A stretch of 64,000 bases of DNA from Girardinichthys multiradiatus (taxonomy: Eukaryota; Chordata; Actinopteri; Cyprinodontiformes; Goodeidae). A program made the translations under genes and the position numbers. The notes beneath the pieces were generated by a model that was not told where the DNA came from, searched no databases, and saw only the letters and a program-made list of their open reading frames with translations. Numbering within the stretch: position 1 is the stretch's first letter; every line of letters starts with the position of its first letter. The stretch is from contig NC_061808.1 in the NCBI RefSeq assembly GCF_021462225.1, positions 24,775,119-24,839,118 on the forward strand, in the 5' to 3' direction. This document shows, piece by piece, positions 1 through 10,767 of this stretch.

Positions 1-1340
1 TTTTCTCTTTGGTTTCTAATTAGCTGTGAACAGATGACGCATCCTGAAGTGACAGAAGGGAAGAGGGCATGTAGCAGTGTACAACAAAGCCTCTGATGGC
101 TGATACCAACCTTGCATGCCACCAAAATGTTCAGATTTGGGTTTTTTTATTGTTCTAATACATTTCCTCTAGGTGAGAACTTTTTTTTCATAGCTTTTGC
201 ATGGTTCAGGCCAGGTTTCAGATGATCCGAGGTAAACTTAAAATAAGCCCCCATTTCACGGCCAGCGGCCAAGAGATTAGATCTGACAGGGCAAGGCATT
301 GGCTAGTACTGAGGCTACAGATCTGCAAGCTAAGCTCTGGATTGGAAACCGTCCAAAGCATGGAGCAGCTAGTTGGATGGAGAGCTCCGCTGCTGCATAA
401 TAATCGCAGACGTGTGACTGTGAGAAACGGCACGCTTCCCTTTTCACCAGCCCACCTGTTGCTGTGACACACTTTAACCCAGCCTTCGCTCTCCTCCCAC
501 GAGGCACAGCTCTGGCAGGAAGGTGTTATGGTTTATAAAGGAGAGAAAAAAAAGGCAATTGCTGAAACTTTCTTGCAGCCAGATGTTGATGGAGTTTTCC
601 CACTGCTGACCCAACATACCTTGCACTCTGGCAGAGCTCCCTGAGGGGGAGGAAATGTAACCTCGTCTGAAGAGTGAGCTGTCAGCTCGAGCTGTTCCAG
701 CATATGAATCGTGCACTATAGCAAAGGACGTGTTCTTACAGCCCTGCTTGCAGACCGGTGAACGGAGCTTGCCATATGCCTTAAAGGGAAGCTTATTAGG
801 TTCAGAGCAAAAAACACATTATCCACAGTGGGCCAAGGCCACTGAGGGATGATTTCCATTAAGAAAGATTTTAATTCTGCCATCGTAAGTGTAAAGGGGG
901 GCATAAAAGAAAAGAAAAGTTTTTCACTCTCTTGGTGGTTTGTGCATAATGTCAAGGTCCCTGTTTCTACTCAGTGGCAATGAAGAAAAATGTGAGACTT
1001 TTAGTTAAATGAAGTTCAGTTAGTGATTACAGTGTTGCATGACCTAAAATACATTTTTCTTTTTCCTACAAACTTAATGTGCCCTTCAGTTTAGCTCCAG
1101 AACAGTGTTGAGAGTTTCATGGAATGTTTTTTGTGGTCGAGCAGCTGCATTCAAGCCTCGCATTACCAAGTGCAATGGAAACTATTGTATGTAGTGGTGT
1201 AAAACACGGCACCACTGGACACTAGAAGTGCTGACGTGTTTTCTAGCAGGACTGGCCATGCCGCTTTGGACAACTCTGATTTTGGAAGGAAAAAGAGCAA
1301 ATGCCTGACTGCTTTGTGTGAACTGTAAAGTTTGGTGCAT
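1..1340. other. Non-coding, nothing recognised
   Basis: I see no exon, RNA gene or recognisable repeat here. Short open frames exist on both strands but have no similarity I know, no splice context and no composition bias. This could be intergenic DNA or an intron of a gene lying outside the window. Confidence 0.5.
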
Positions 1341-1344
1341 AGGG

Positions 1345-1625
1345 GATTATGGTTTGGGGCAGTTTATTAGGAGTGGGGCTTGGCCCCTTAGTTCCAGTAG
1401 AGGGAACTCCTAATGCTTCCACCTGCTTAGACATTTTTGACAATTTCATGCTTCCAGTTTTTTAGGAACAGTTTGATACTGTTCACCTCCTACTACCACA
1501 TGACTGTGCCTATTCCAAAACCTTATGGAAAACCTTCCCTGAAGAGCTTAACCTGTAGATGCTAAGGGTGGGCCAACATTGTATTAAACTTCACGGATTG
1601 CTAATCGGAAGAGCAAATACTTTTG
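1345..1625 (+). mobile_element. Tc1-like transposase relic
   Basis: Conceptual translation on the plus strand gives a degraded C-terminal half of a Tc1 transposase: a stretch reading LAPLVPVEGTPNAS, then DIFDNFMLP, then a degraded HDCA block, and an end near 1570-1600 that resembles the usual RVEAVIAAKGGP terminus. Frameshifts and stops break it and much of the central region is missing. Recognition rests on recalled similarity to a common fish Tc1 family; no terminal inverted repeats were located. Confidence 0.55.
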
Positions 1626-1629
1626 GTAA

Positions 1630-3890
1630 TATAATATACTATCCTTCTAGTAACATGACACAAAGTAAAAGGCGAGAGATCTGAGTTCTTCTAAGTATGT
1701 CCATTTGTATTTTTCTTGCTCTTGTCTTTATTTGTCTTCTTAATCACATTTCTCTTTCAATGGTATTTGCTTGTATTCTGTACAGATGCAGCAAATCATG
1801 TTTTGCCGAATGCAAGAACACTGCATGGATTTCTTGAAAATTTGACATCATTAAAACACTTGTAGGTGGTTAGTGAAGAACACCAGGGCAGACTGAAATG
1901 ACTAGATTTTATTGTGAAAGCTCTTCAGCCACCATATTGAGCAAAGATGTGAAAACCATACAGTTGGAGGACGGTCTTTATATACCAGCGATGTTTCCTG
2001 CAGAACTGCTGCATCATTTACTGCCTCTGCTATAAAATATTTCCAGGCTGACAGGCTTATAATGAGCCCAATCCTGCCAGTTAGCCCCATCATACATCCA
2101 TCCACCTATAACATCTCCATTATTCCAGTCAATACCAGAGGGAAGAAGTAAGAAGCAAATCTTACCGCTTGGGAGTCAGAACGTGAGAGGCTGTTCTGGT
2201 TAGCTAAAGTGTTATTAGTTAAGACTGCATGCAGTGCCACAAATAATGCAACTGTCTAAGGTGATACAGCATTTATGATCATTGTCCTCATTATCATTTG
2301 CTCCAGCTTGATCACTTAGGGGTCAAACATCTCTTGTCTGCCATTATGTTCACTAATACCAGCTGATCAGCTTGATTTCTGTGCCTCTTGTGATGTCATC
2401 AACCCAGACACAGCCGAAGCAGAATTAGCAGGATTTTCTTCGGGGTGCAGTTTAAAACGTTGTATTTTCTGAAATCTTGCAGTGGAAATCTATATTTCAT
2501 TACCCTGCCGTGTTTTACTGTTAGTATTCATTTTTACTTAAATAAATGCACCAGTGGATTGTATCGTTAATACAGGTTATGGTAATTATTGTTGTTTTTC
2601 ACAGCTAGATGAATAATGACCATTGTTTTTCCAGTCAAGACTTTTTTATAAACTGTGTGTACACCGAAACCCTGCAACACCACACCAAGAATACGTAAAC
2701 ACTGACCCCTTGGGGTTCACAGTAGAAACTGCACTTCAACTGAAAATGGATTTATGTCACTGACGTTGTACTTTAAATGCTAAAATACATCATGTTTAAT
2801 CACGTTTATCTGACACTGCATGAGCTTAAATTTGTGTAACTAAGGACAAGTTGAGAGACGCTTCTGAGAGGATATGCATCACTTGTTTGTGTCAACTGTA
2901 GATGTGAAGAGCTCTCAGCTGCAGCATCAAATTAGATCTCCCTCATTCTTGATCCCTGAGATCATGTGTGCTGTTCAGAAATGCTTCTTGTGTCATATAC
3001 TTGAGACCCTGAGTATCACTGGTTGATTTACACAAAGATTGTAGGATTTTATGAGTTTTTGACTATTGTTTTTATCTGTTGTAAAAATCATCACAAAACT
3101 ATGCTTTTTCCCATACAGTTTGAAATGTTATTTTTTTATGGATAGCAGTTCAAGAACCCCAAGCTGGTGTCAATTCACAATACAATGACAAGCACAACTG
3201 CAGGGACCACTTATCATAAGTTGATTTTTGTTTTGGGAAGACACAAAACAGCCCTAGGTGTAAGTAAACTTAGCAACTGCACAGGACCTTCTGCTGGCCT
3301 GGCCGCCCAGAGAGCATTTCAATTTACACAGGACATGTTTACAAAAGCATTTGGTGCAAACATGTTTAGATACACTAATAACTATTTGAACCCCAGTATG
3401 TGTTAGGTCCACTAGAACCAAGAACATTAAGAACGTTTGCTTTGAGCATAAGATTCTTTTAAAAGCCAAAAATATATATATCACGTTGACTACATCATGA
3501 TATTGTTTTTTTTATTGTATTTATTCATCGGTCTGTAATTTCAAGCATGTAATCATGTCATTGAATAAAACACAGCATTCACATTCAAAGTTTGACACAG
3601 CCAACTATGGATATTCACATTTACTGCTAATGATTTCTAAGATTTCTAAATTAAATAAAACTACAAAAACTCTCTGCTCAGTCTCATTTGAAAGAAATGT
3701 TCACTTCTTGTGCTGTCAAGCATTCAATTAAACAAAGTGAACAATAACAAGCAATGTTGTAAAGTGCTCATGTTTTGAGACATCAGGCCAAGTAGTTTGC
3801 TTTGACTAAATCTACGGCCCTACGGGGCCATTTGAAGTGACCATTATTCGTTTAGTTCCTTAGGAAAAAACATCAACTTTGGTCCTTCTT
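1630..3890. other. Non-coding, nothing recognised
   Basis: AT-rich sequence without a supported gene. Open frames of 60-80 codons (for example near 1902-2105 and 3167-3484) overlap on both strands and look random. No repeat family was recognised. Confidence 0.45.
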
Positions 3891-3892
3891 GG

Positions 3893-4010
3893 GGCAGAGC
3901 ATGGCACAGTGGTAGAGTGGGCAATCATATAGGGAAGCCAGTCCTCAGCTCAGCGGTCTGGGGTTCAAATCCTTACTTCAGGACACCAATAACCCAAACA
4001 TTTGTCTGTA
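3893..4010 (+). repeat. tRNA-derived SINE remnant
   Basis: The segment has a pol III A-box-like stretch (tggcacagtggtagagtgg, about 3901-3919) and a good B box (ggttcaaatcc, about 3962-3972). The spacing is longer than in a real tRNA and no cloverleaf forms, so this reads as the head of a fish tRNA-related SINE. The body is lost or diverged. Confidence 0.5.
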
Positions 4011-4359
4011 TCACTTAGGACTTTATAAGAAGTGCTGGTCATTTTGCCCCTTTGCCATTGTGTACCTTTGCAATTTTATTACTATTTCTTATGGGATGTT
4101 TTGCTTTGACAAATGATAATTTTAAGTTATTTTGTTAAGTTATGTTGTTATGGACCTTCAATAAATCATTTCTACCAGCAGGAAGTCATTCACAGCTATT
4201 GTGGTTTGATCAGGGGTCAAAACCTTTAATACTTTATTCATTGACTGGACCAAAATAAATGTGAATCGAGTGTAATATAAAGTTTTCTGATTAGAATCTG
4301 CAATTGAAACAAATTGGGTATTTTGTATATTTTCACTCTGCTTGCACGGAATCTCTCCT

Positions 4360-4490
4360 GGCAATCAGACTTCCTCCCACAATCCAAAAACATGCATGTC
4401 TCTGTAAATTATCAGGGTTTAGCCGGAGTCTCTTGTTCTCTGTCTCTGTGTGTATGAGTATGGGTGGATGGATGGATGGATGGATTTATG
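4360..4490 (+). repeat. SINE/LINE tail remnant with GGAT microsatellite
   Basis: The motif cttcctcccacaatccaaaa followed by catgcatg is a common piece of fish SINE/LINE tails. It runs into a (ggat)n microsatellite at about 4464-4485. It may belong to the SINE head at 3893, but about 350 bp of AT-rich sequence separates them. Confidence 0.45.
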
Positions 4491-5966
4491 CATGAAATGG
4501 CAGCATTTGTATTATTATTTACCTATAATTAATAAAATACTTGATTACCACAAAAGAACTAACTGATTCTGCATGGATATGGGTATGAAATAGGGTATAA
4601 ATTGGTGAAGGGGTAAAAGGACGTGAGGGCTTGCCATTCTTCTTCAACAGTTAAAGGATTGTTAACAATCTTTTTGTTCATTTTTATTATGTGGAAGCAA
4701 GTTAGAGAGATAATTATTATAGGATAATATGTAGTAGTGAGTGTTGTTTTCACATTTTAGGTTGCGCAGAATGTGACCATATTATTATTGGTGAAATTAG
4801 CCACTATAATTAAAGTTTATCTAGTACTGAGTCATACACTGCCAATGTTAAGATTTGTTTTAATTAATGTTTCTAAGATCGATAAAAAGCTGCCTTCTTG
4901 CAAACCAGAAAAAGCATACTAGCCTGGAAAGAAGCTGGAATATGGCAGTCAGTGCATTGTGTTTACAAAATGGAACACAGTAACCCAACCCAGACCTGAG
5001 AAAAAATGTTTGTTAAAAGGAAATAATACATTAGAAAAGAATGGAAATTCCTGTCTATGTCATGAATATGTGCAGGATGTAAACATTAAGAAAGCATAAC
5101 ATTACCAGAAGGCAGAGAAAACCCAATATATTCAGTTGTGAGATCAACTCTACTAATGTCACATCATCACAGTTTGCACAGTTGTAACTATTTCCCCCAC
5201 AACAAAAGAGAAAAATGAGGCATGGGAGACTTCCTATAAAGATATAATTATCCCTCTCCTCTTCCTCTCCCAGAGTCACTCTTGTTGCCTAGTAACCATC
5301 CAGGGTAAAAGAAAATCTGCACAGCCCTGTTGTGGAGCTTGGTACAGAGTCTGCACGTCCTCATCATTTGACTGCATTTCATGGCTACTGATAAAAAGAA
5401 ACTAGCAGGAGCTCAAGTAACGCATATTTATGAGGGCCTTTCAAGCCTGATGTGACACTGCTGGTATATTAGCTCTAGTCTTCTAGCTAAGCAGGGGGCA
5501 CATGTCGAGAGGCAGGGTGATGCAACAAGGACAAGGCCAACATATTCACTCTAAAAGAGGTGCCAGGAGGCTGCAAACTGACAGAGAACAAGAGGCTCCG
5601 ACTAAACACTGACTAAATGTAAATCTTTGTATAGAAAGCAACTTAACAGGTCTGACTGGCAGATTTATTGACATATAAACTTGAAGGTTGCACTTCTTGC
5701 AGAATACAAAATGGAAGAGATTTACAAAAAGCCAACACGTGTGGATCATTTTAATGTGAATTTAAACTTAATGTTAGTTCTAAAACCTTTTAAAACATCT
5801 GCATGCATTGCCCTTTCGTCTAGGCTTGAATTTGTTAGGACCTGTTTTTTTCCCAAACACACACAGAGGCTTTTCCCAGCATGCTTGTGAAAATTTTGAA
5901 ACCTTGAAGTAAGCAACTTCAAGTTCCATGAGATGGTGCTCATTAAACTCTTAGCCAAGTAAGATG
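4491..5966. other. Non-coding, nothing recognised
   Basis: No gene or repeat family recognised. The end of this stretch (5959-5966, gtaagatg) is the host flank of the ERV's 3' LTR. Confidence 0.45.
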
Positions 5967-6601
5967 TGTTGAAGTTCCCCTTTAAAGGGGCCTTCTGCAC
6001 GTTCGTTTATTCACCGTAACCTGGAGGAATTCACAACACATTAGAATAAATCACACGGAGACAGCTGTATGTTATTCAAAGTACCTGGACCCAGTGGAAG
6101 CTCTCATGTGATCAGGACACACACCGAGACGACTTCGGAACTTCTCACTGGGCTCATTGCTTTTATTAAAACACACATTAAAATGGGCAGCGCCCTGTTT
6201 ACAGTTTTTTCTCACATGTAGTCACGTACACACTTTTCCGGCTTATCATATTTAGACAGTCATTGTCCTGCACCTGCACCCTGTTTTCTACTGATATGAG
6301 AAGGGAGTACTCTGCTAGTTAATCTTTTCACATCCCTACAGTTCTCAGTATTTTTCTGCTTCATCACACTCAAGGCCAAGTTTGTGCAATAACAATTCTG
6401 CAGGCCACACAATGGTTATGAACACAGATTATACATTTTATTTCCCACACTGGTTATGAACATAATAATAATAATGCACACACATAATATATTTCCACAG
6501 ATGTCAGAGACCGTTTCCTGAATTGCAGAATTGTATAAAGTATTAACTGTTTCATTACTGACAGCAGAACAGATGAAGAGACATTTTTCATTCACCTTCA
6601 A
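5967..6601 (-). repeat. ERV 3' LTR
   Basis: This 635 bp copy matches 15602-16232 almost throughout. It begins tgttgaag on the plus strand and ends cttcaa next to a TA, so the two ends are nearly perfect inverted repeats, as LTR ends should be. A minus-strand AATAAA signal lies at 6162-6167 (plus-strand tttatt). A Tc1 copy starts two bases beyond the U3 end. There is no polypurine tract, because the sequence next to the LTR is transposon. Confidence 0.88.
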
Positions 6602-6603
6602 TA

Positions 6604-7330
6604 CAGGTCCTTCTCAAAATATTAGCAAATTGTGATAAAGTTCATTATTTTCCATAATGTCATGATGAAAATTTAACATTCATATATTTTAGATTCATTG
6701 CACACTAACTGAAATATTTCAGGTCTTTTATTGTCTTAATACGGATGATTTTGGCATACAGCTCATGAAAACCCAAAATTCCTATCTCACAAAATTAGCA
6801 TATCATTAAAAGGGTCTCTAAACGAGCTATGAACCTAATCATCTGAATCAACGAGTTAACTCTAAACACCTGCAAAAGATTCCTAAGGCCTTTAAAACTC
6901 CCAGCCTGGTTCATCACTCAAAACCCCAATCATGGGTAAGACTGCCGACCTGACTGCTGTCCAGAAGGCCACTATTGACACCCTCAAGCAAGAGGGTAAG
7001 ACACAGAAAGAAATTTCTGAACGAATAGGCTGTTCCCAGAGTGCTGTATCAAGGCACCTCAGTGTACATGATTATTTGAAGGTTGACGTTTTTTGTACTA
7101 AAAACACTTTTCTTTTATTGGTCGGATGAAATATGCTAATTTTGTGAGATAAGAATTTGGGGTTTTCATGAGCTGTATGCCAAAATCATCCATATTAAGA
7201 CAATAAAAGACCTGAAATATTTCAGTTAGTGTGCAATGAATCTAAAATATATGAATGTTAAATTTTCATCATGACATTATGGAAAATAATTAACTTTCTC
7301 ACAATATGCTAATATTTTGAGAAGGACCTG
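6604..7330 (+). mobile_element. Tc1-like element copy A1, internally deleted
   Basis: Long terminal inverted repeats (caggtccttctcaaaatatt at the left, its complement at the right, continuing for roughly 200 bp) flank a short core, with TA on both sides. The transposase begins normally at 6932 (MGKTADLTAV, then a helix-turn-helix) but at about 7063 it jumps to the 3' non-coding part, so nearly all of the catalytic domain is missing. The result is a MITE-like derivative. The left TIR carries gcaaattgtg where copies A2 and A4 have gcatattgtg; A3 shares the variant. The right end interrupts the ERV integrase. Confidence 0.9.
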
Positions 7331-7332
7331 TA

Positions 7333-7788
7333 GTGATTAATCAGACACTTCACCACTGTTTTGCTGTCTTCCTTTTTTGCTGGCCAGGCCTCTGGCCAAC
7401 CGGTGAACGCATCCACACACACCAAAAGATATCTGAACCCATTCACTCTCTCAGTCATGTCTGTGTAGTCTATGATGATTTCCTTACCTGCTACTGGGTC
7501 CACAGGGAACTTACCTGGTGCAGGCTTCAGAGTGGGTCTCACATTGAATTGTTGGCAGGTGCTACACGAGCTTATCCAATGACCTACCGTCTGTTTCAGG
7601 TATGGATGCCACCAGTGCTCAAGACTCTTCATCATTTGTGCAGTTCCAGCATGTCCCGGTCCATGTGCTTCTTCCAGCGATGCTGTGGTCAACCCAGGGG
7701 GTAGGATGGGACGTCCGTCTGGACTTCTCCATAGTTCATCCTGGTCTTTTCTTCCCCCTCTTGCCTTCCAGACTGATTTCTCTTCCGG
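7333..7788 (-). pseudogene. ERV integrase fragment (pol)
   Basis: Integrase inserts retroviral DNA into the host genome. The fragment has the N-terminal zinc-binding HHCC module (HGPGH, then CSTC about 30 residues on) and the start of the catalytic core, with the first core aspartate in the IIIDYTDM stretch and the following VCVDAFTGWPE block. It stops at the Tc1 inverted repeat at 7330-7332, so the second Asp, the Glu and the C-terminal domain are absent. It continues in the same frame as RNase H, separated only by the TAA at 7789-7791. It cannot be functional. Confidence 0.88.
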
Positions 7789-8418
7789 TTAAGCCCCCTT
7801 TTGCAGTCTACTCACCTCCTCCAGAGTCGGTTCTGGTGTCCATTCAACTTCAGAGTTCATCAAGATGTGTATGGGCAGATATCCAGCTTTGGTTTTGGCT
7901 GCTTGGTCGGCAGCTTGATTTCCTTGAGCCACCCTAGTGTAGCTGTTATCATGTCCTTTGCATTTTATGACCGCTACTTCTTGGGGAAGTAGTAGGGCCT
8001 CAGCTAATCTTCTCATTTCTGGCTCATGTTTAATGGGTTTCTGTCCTGCTGTTCTAAACCCTGTTCTCATCCACTGCTTTAGTTCCACGTGCGCTGCTCC
8101 CGTGACATAAGCTGAGTCTGTGTAGATGTTCACTTTTTGTCCTTCCCCTAGTTCTAGGGCTGCTATTACTGCTAGCACATCTGCTCTCTGTGCTGATGGG
8201 GTGTCTGTCAGCCCTTCTGCCTTAAGAGTCACAAAGTTCGTTCCTGTGTCTTCCACCACCGCATAGACTGCTTTCAGACCCTCTGTGTCATGTCTAAAAC
8301 AACAGCCATCTGTGTACAGGTTTCTTGCTTCTGTCAGTGGTTCTCCTTGTAGGTCTGGTCTGATTTTCTCACTTACCTCAACTTTTTCAGCGCATACATG
8401 GGGCTCTCCTTCTGTCAT
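7789..8418 (-). pseudogene. ERV RNase H (pol)
   Basis: RNase H degrades the RNA strand of the RNA:DNA hybrid during reverse transcription. The catalytic carboxylates are visible in order: LYTDGCC (D), DVLAVIAALE (E), IYTDSAYV (D) and GNQAADQAAK (D). The domain is about 150 residues and complete. It follows RT in the same frame after a TGA at 8419-8421 and ends at a TAA at 7789-7791 just before integrase. Stops on both sides make it a dead remnant despite the preserved active site. Confidence 0.88.
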
Positions 8419-9687
8419 TCAGTCTGCCATGTTGATCCCTTCATGGCTGTAGATGATATTTGGCGCCTCCAGCACCTTACTCAATCTCTGTTGTCTCAAT
8501 GGTGAGAGTGTGAAAGTTTTGGAATTGACAAATGCCACTACTCCATGTGATGTTAAAATGTGTAGTGGATGTCCCATCCCTACGTGGGCTGTTTTTTGAA
8601 TTATTTTTGCCAACGCTGCTGCATGTCTGGTACATTCATGGTGTCTTTGTTCCATGTTGTCAAGCATCACGCTAATATACATTAGCACTGTTCTTACTCC
8701 CCCTTTTTTCTGGAACAGCACCCCGTTTGCGGTGTGCGGTGTTACAGAAACATCCAGGTGAAAGGGCAATGTGTAGTCTGGATGTGCCAAGTGAGCAGCT
8801 TGGGAAAGGCTGGTTTTAAGAGCATTAAATGCTTCCTCTGCTTCTGTTGTCCATTCTAGAGGCGCTGTCAAATGGCGCATGCCCTGTGTCTTCAATAAGT
8901 CGCGGAGTGGGGCAGTCAGGTCAGTGTATCCTGGAATAAATGACCTGCTGTATCCGGTGAGTCCCAAGAAGGAAAGCATGTCCTTCACCCGCACCGGTTT
9001 TGGATGAGAAAGGACAGCAGATTGATGTGAAGGGGACATTCCTGTCCCGGGCTGGGAGATTACCCTGCCCAAGAAATCCCCCTGTTTCCAGCAAATTTGT
9101 AGTTTGGCTTTGCTGACCTTGTACCCAGCTTTAGCTAGGTGTGAGAGCACCACAGCCGTGGCCTCCAAGCATTCAGAAAAAGTTGTTGTCGCCAAAAGAA
9201 TGTCATCCACATATTGAATCAATGTGGTGTTCGGTGGGAGGGGGTAGTCTTGGAGGGAGTCCTTAAGGACCTGATTAAATATCCCGGGTGACAGAGCAAA
9301 ACCCTGCGGCAAACGAGTGTAGCGGTACCTGTTTGACTTATATGTGAATGCAAAAATATCTCTGCACTCCTCAGCTAGAGGCAGGCAGAAGAAAGCGTTG
9401 GCCAGATCGACGCAGGTGAACCATGCATGTTCGGGGTTTAGATTGGTAAGAGCAACATAAGGATTAGGCACTGGAACTGTAGGAGTGGAAAGTGCTGCAT
9501 TTACAGCTCTCAAGTCATGGGCCATTCTCCATTTCCCAGTGCCCTTCTTTTCTACTGGTAAGATGGGTGTGTTCCAAGAAGAGCCGTCAGCTGGTTCCAG
9601 CACCCCAGCATTCCACAGCCCTTCGATGGTGTCAGAAATTCCACTTTCGGCTGCTGGTTTGTGAGGGTACTGGGATTTCCAAATGGG
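8419..9687 (-). pseudogene. ERV reverse transcriptase (pol)
   Basis: The domain copies viral RNA into DNA. Landmarks in order: WNTPILPVEKK, DLRAVN, the LPQGF block, and the catalytic YVDD at about 9202-9213, then the thumb and connection (FLGLTGYSR). YVDD with LPQGF is the retroviral rather than gypsy pattern. The frame opens right after a TGA at 9688-9690 and runs without an ATG to a TGA at 8419-8421, so it was part of a longer polyprotein. The active-site residues are intact but the flanking stops prevent normal expression. Confidence in the family is high. Confidence 0.92.
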
Positions 9688-10767
9688 TCAGTCAGTGTTA
9701 AGCTGGAAAGTGATGGGAGAACACTGAATGAGTCCCACGTCCGTGGGGCCCTCAGCCCAAAGTGAAGATGGCATGCTCTGAACTACAGCTGCAGCCATTG
9801 GATGATCTGTTTTTTCTCTCCCATGATGTCTTTCAAGTTGCACATGTTCCAAGGTGCCAACGACTGTGGACATGTTAGTAATGCGGTAGGTGTTACATGA
9901 GGGGGAATAAGATAGACTGGGTGTGGATAAAGAATGCCAGTCAGTGAGAGCTAGGGAGCGTTTTAACACTCCTCCCAGCTCGCGGGCTTCGTGAGCAGGG
10001 TGGAGCGCCAGTGAAACATGGGGTACACCATCAGACCACATTTTAAACCAGTTCTCCTGTTCTGTAGACAGCTGCACGGAGGCTACGACACCTTCAGGGA
10101 ATACATAAATGTCTGCGGTGGCGACCTCCCAGGAAGTCCCCTCCAGCTTCTCAGCAAAGCTTTCCTGATAACACTCACAGTTATTCCTGTCATAGAAGAG
10201 GGTGACATGTGGCGGGTCAGGGGGAGAGAGGTAGGGCACCAAGGTCGAGATCCAGGATTTCCACCGAAGGAAGGACGAAAGGATGCCTCCGCCCGCTGTG
10301 GTTTCTGGATGCAGGAGGGCCCAATATATGTCAGCCATAGGGTCAGCCAGGGGTTGTATGAGATACTGTCCATGAGAGAGGCGGGAATTGTTGCCACAGG
10401 CTAGTTGAGTTCCATTGGGCAGATGCACAGACAGTCCATCAGGTCCACATAAAATGGTGGCACCCATTTTAATCAACATGTCTCTGCCCAATAAGTTGAC
10501 AGGGGTGTCCGATGACACCAAATAGCTGTGGTTCAAAGTGTGTCCCCCTATCTCGGTTTTTAGGGGTGTGGTGTAAGGTAGGACCTGTTTAGCCCCAGAA
10601 AACCCCATGACAGTAGTAATCCTTGTGGAGAGGGTGGTAGGAGGGGCTCGTTGAATAGTTGAGCATGTGGCCCCAGTGTCCACCAAAAAAAGAAGAGTTT
10701 GTCCATACACTGTCATGGACAGTAAGGGGTCCTCAGTCCCTCTGTCCGGGGGGTTCTGTGGGGGCCC
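9688..10767 (-). pseudogene. ERV protease plus 2H-phosphoesterase-like linker domain
   Basis: The first part, just downstream of the gag stop, is a retropepsin: LLFLVDTGATCST holds the catalytic DTG, and NLLGRDML matches the conserved retroviral GRD block. Retropepsins cleave the Gag-Pol polyprotein. Protease ends at about 10400, yet the frame stays open for about 230 more residues before RT, which is longer than in murine gammaretroviruses. This linker holds PHVTL at about 10198-10212 and PHVSL at about 10009-10023, with a helix (YQESFAEKL) and strands (ADIYVFPEGVVASVQL) between. The arrangement is like that of 2H phosphoesterases; this is my inference from pattern. A TGA at 9688-9690 separates it from RT. 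Confidence 0.8.

Noticed and set aside
3893..3975. Functional tRNA gene
   Set aside because: A and B boxes are present but the spacing is too long and no cloverleaf forms; a SINE head fits better.
8419..9690. Selenocysteine reading of the in-frame TGA codons in pol
   Set aside because: No SECIS-like structure is evident, the neighbouring stops include TAA, and decay explains them more simply.
9952..10400. dUTPase as the extra domain between PR and RT
   Set aside because: None of the dUTPase motifs (for example the GxVDxxYxG type) is present.
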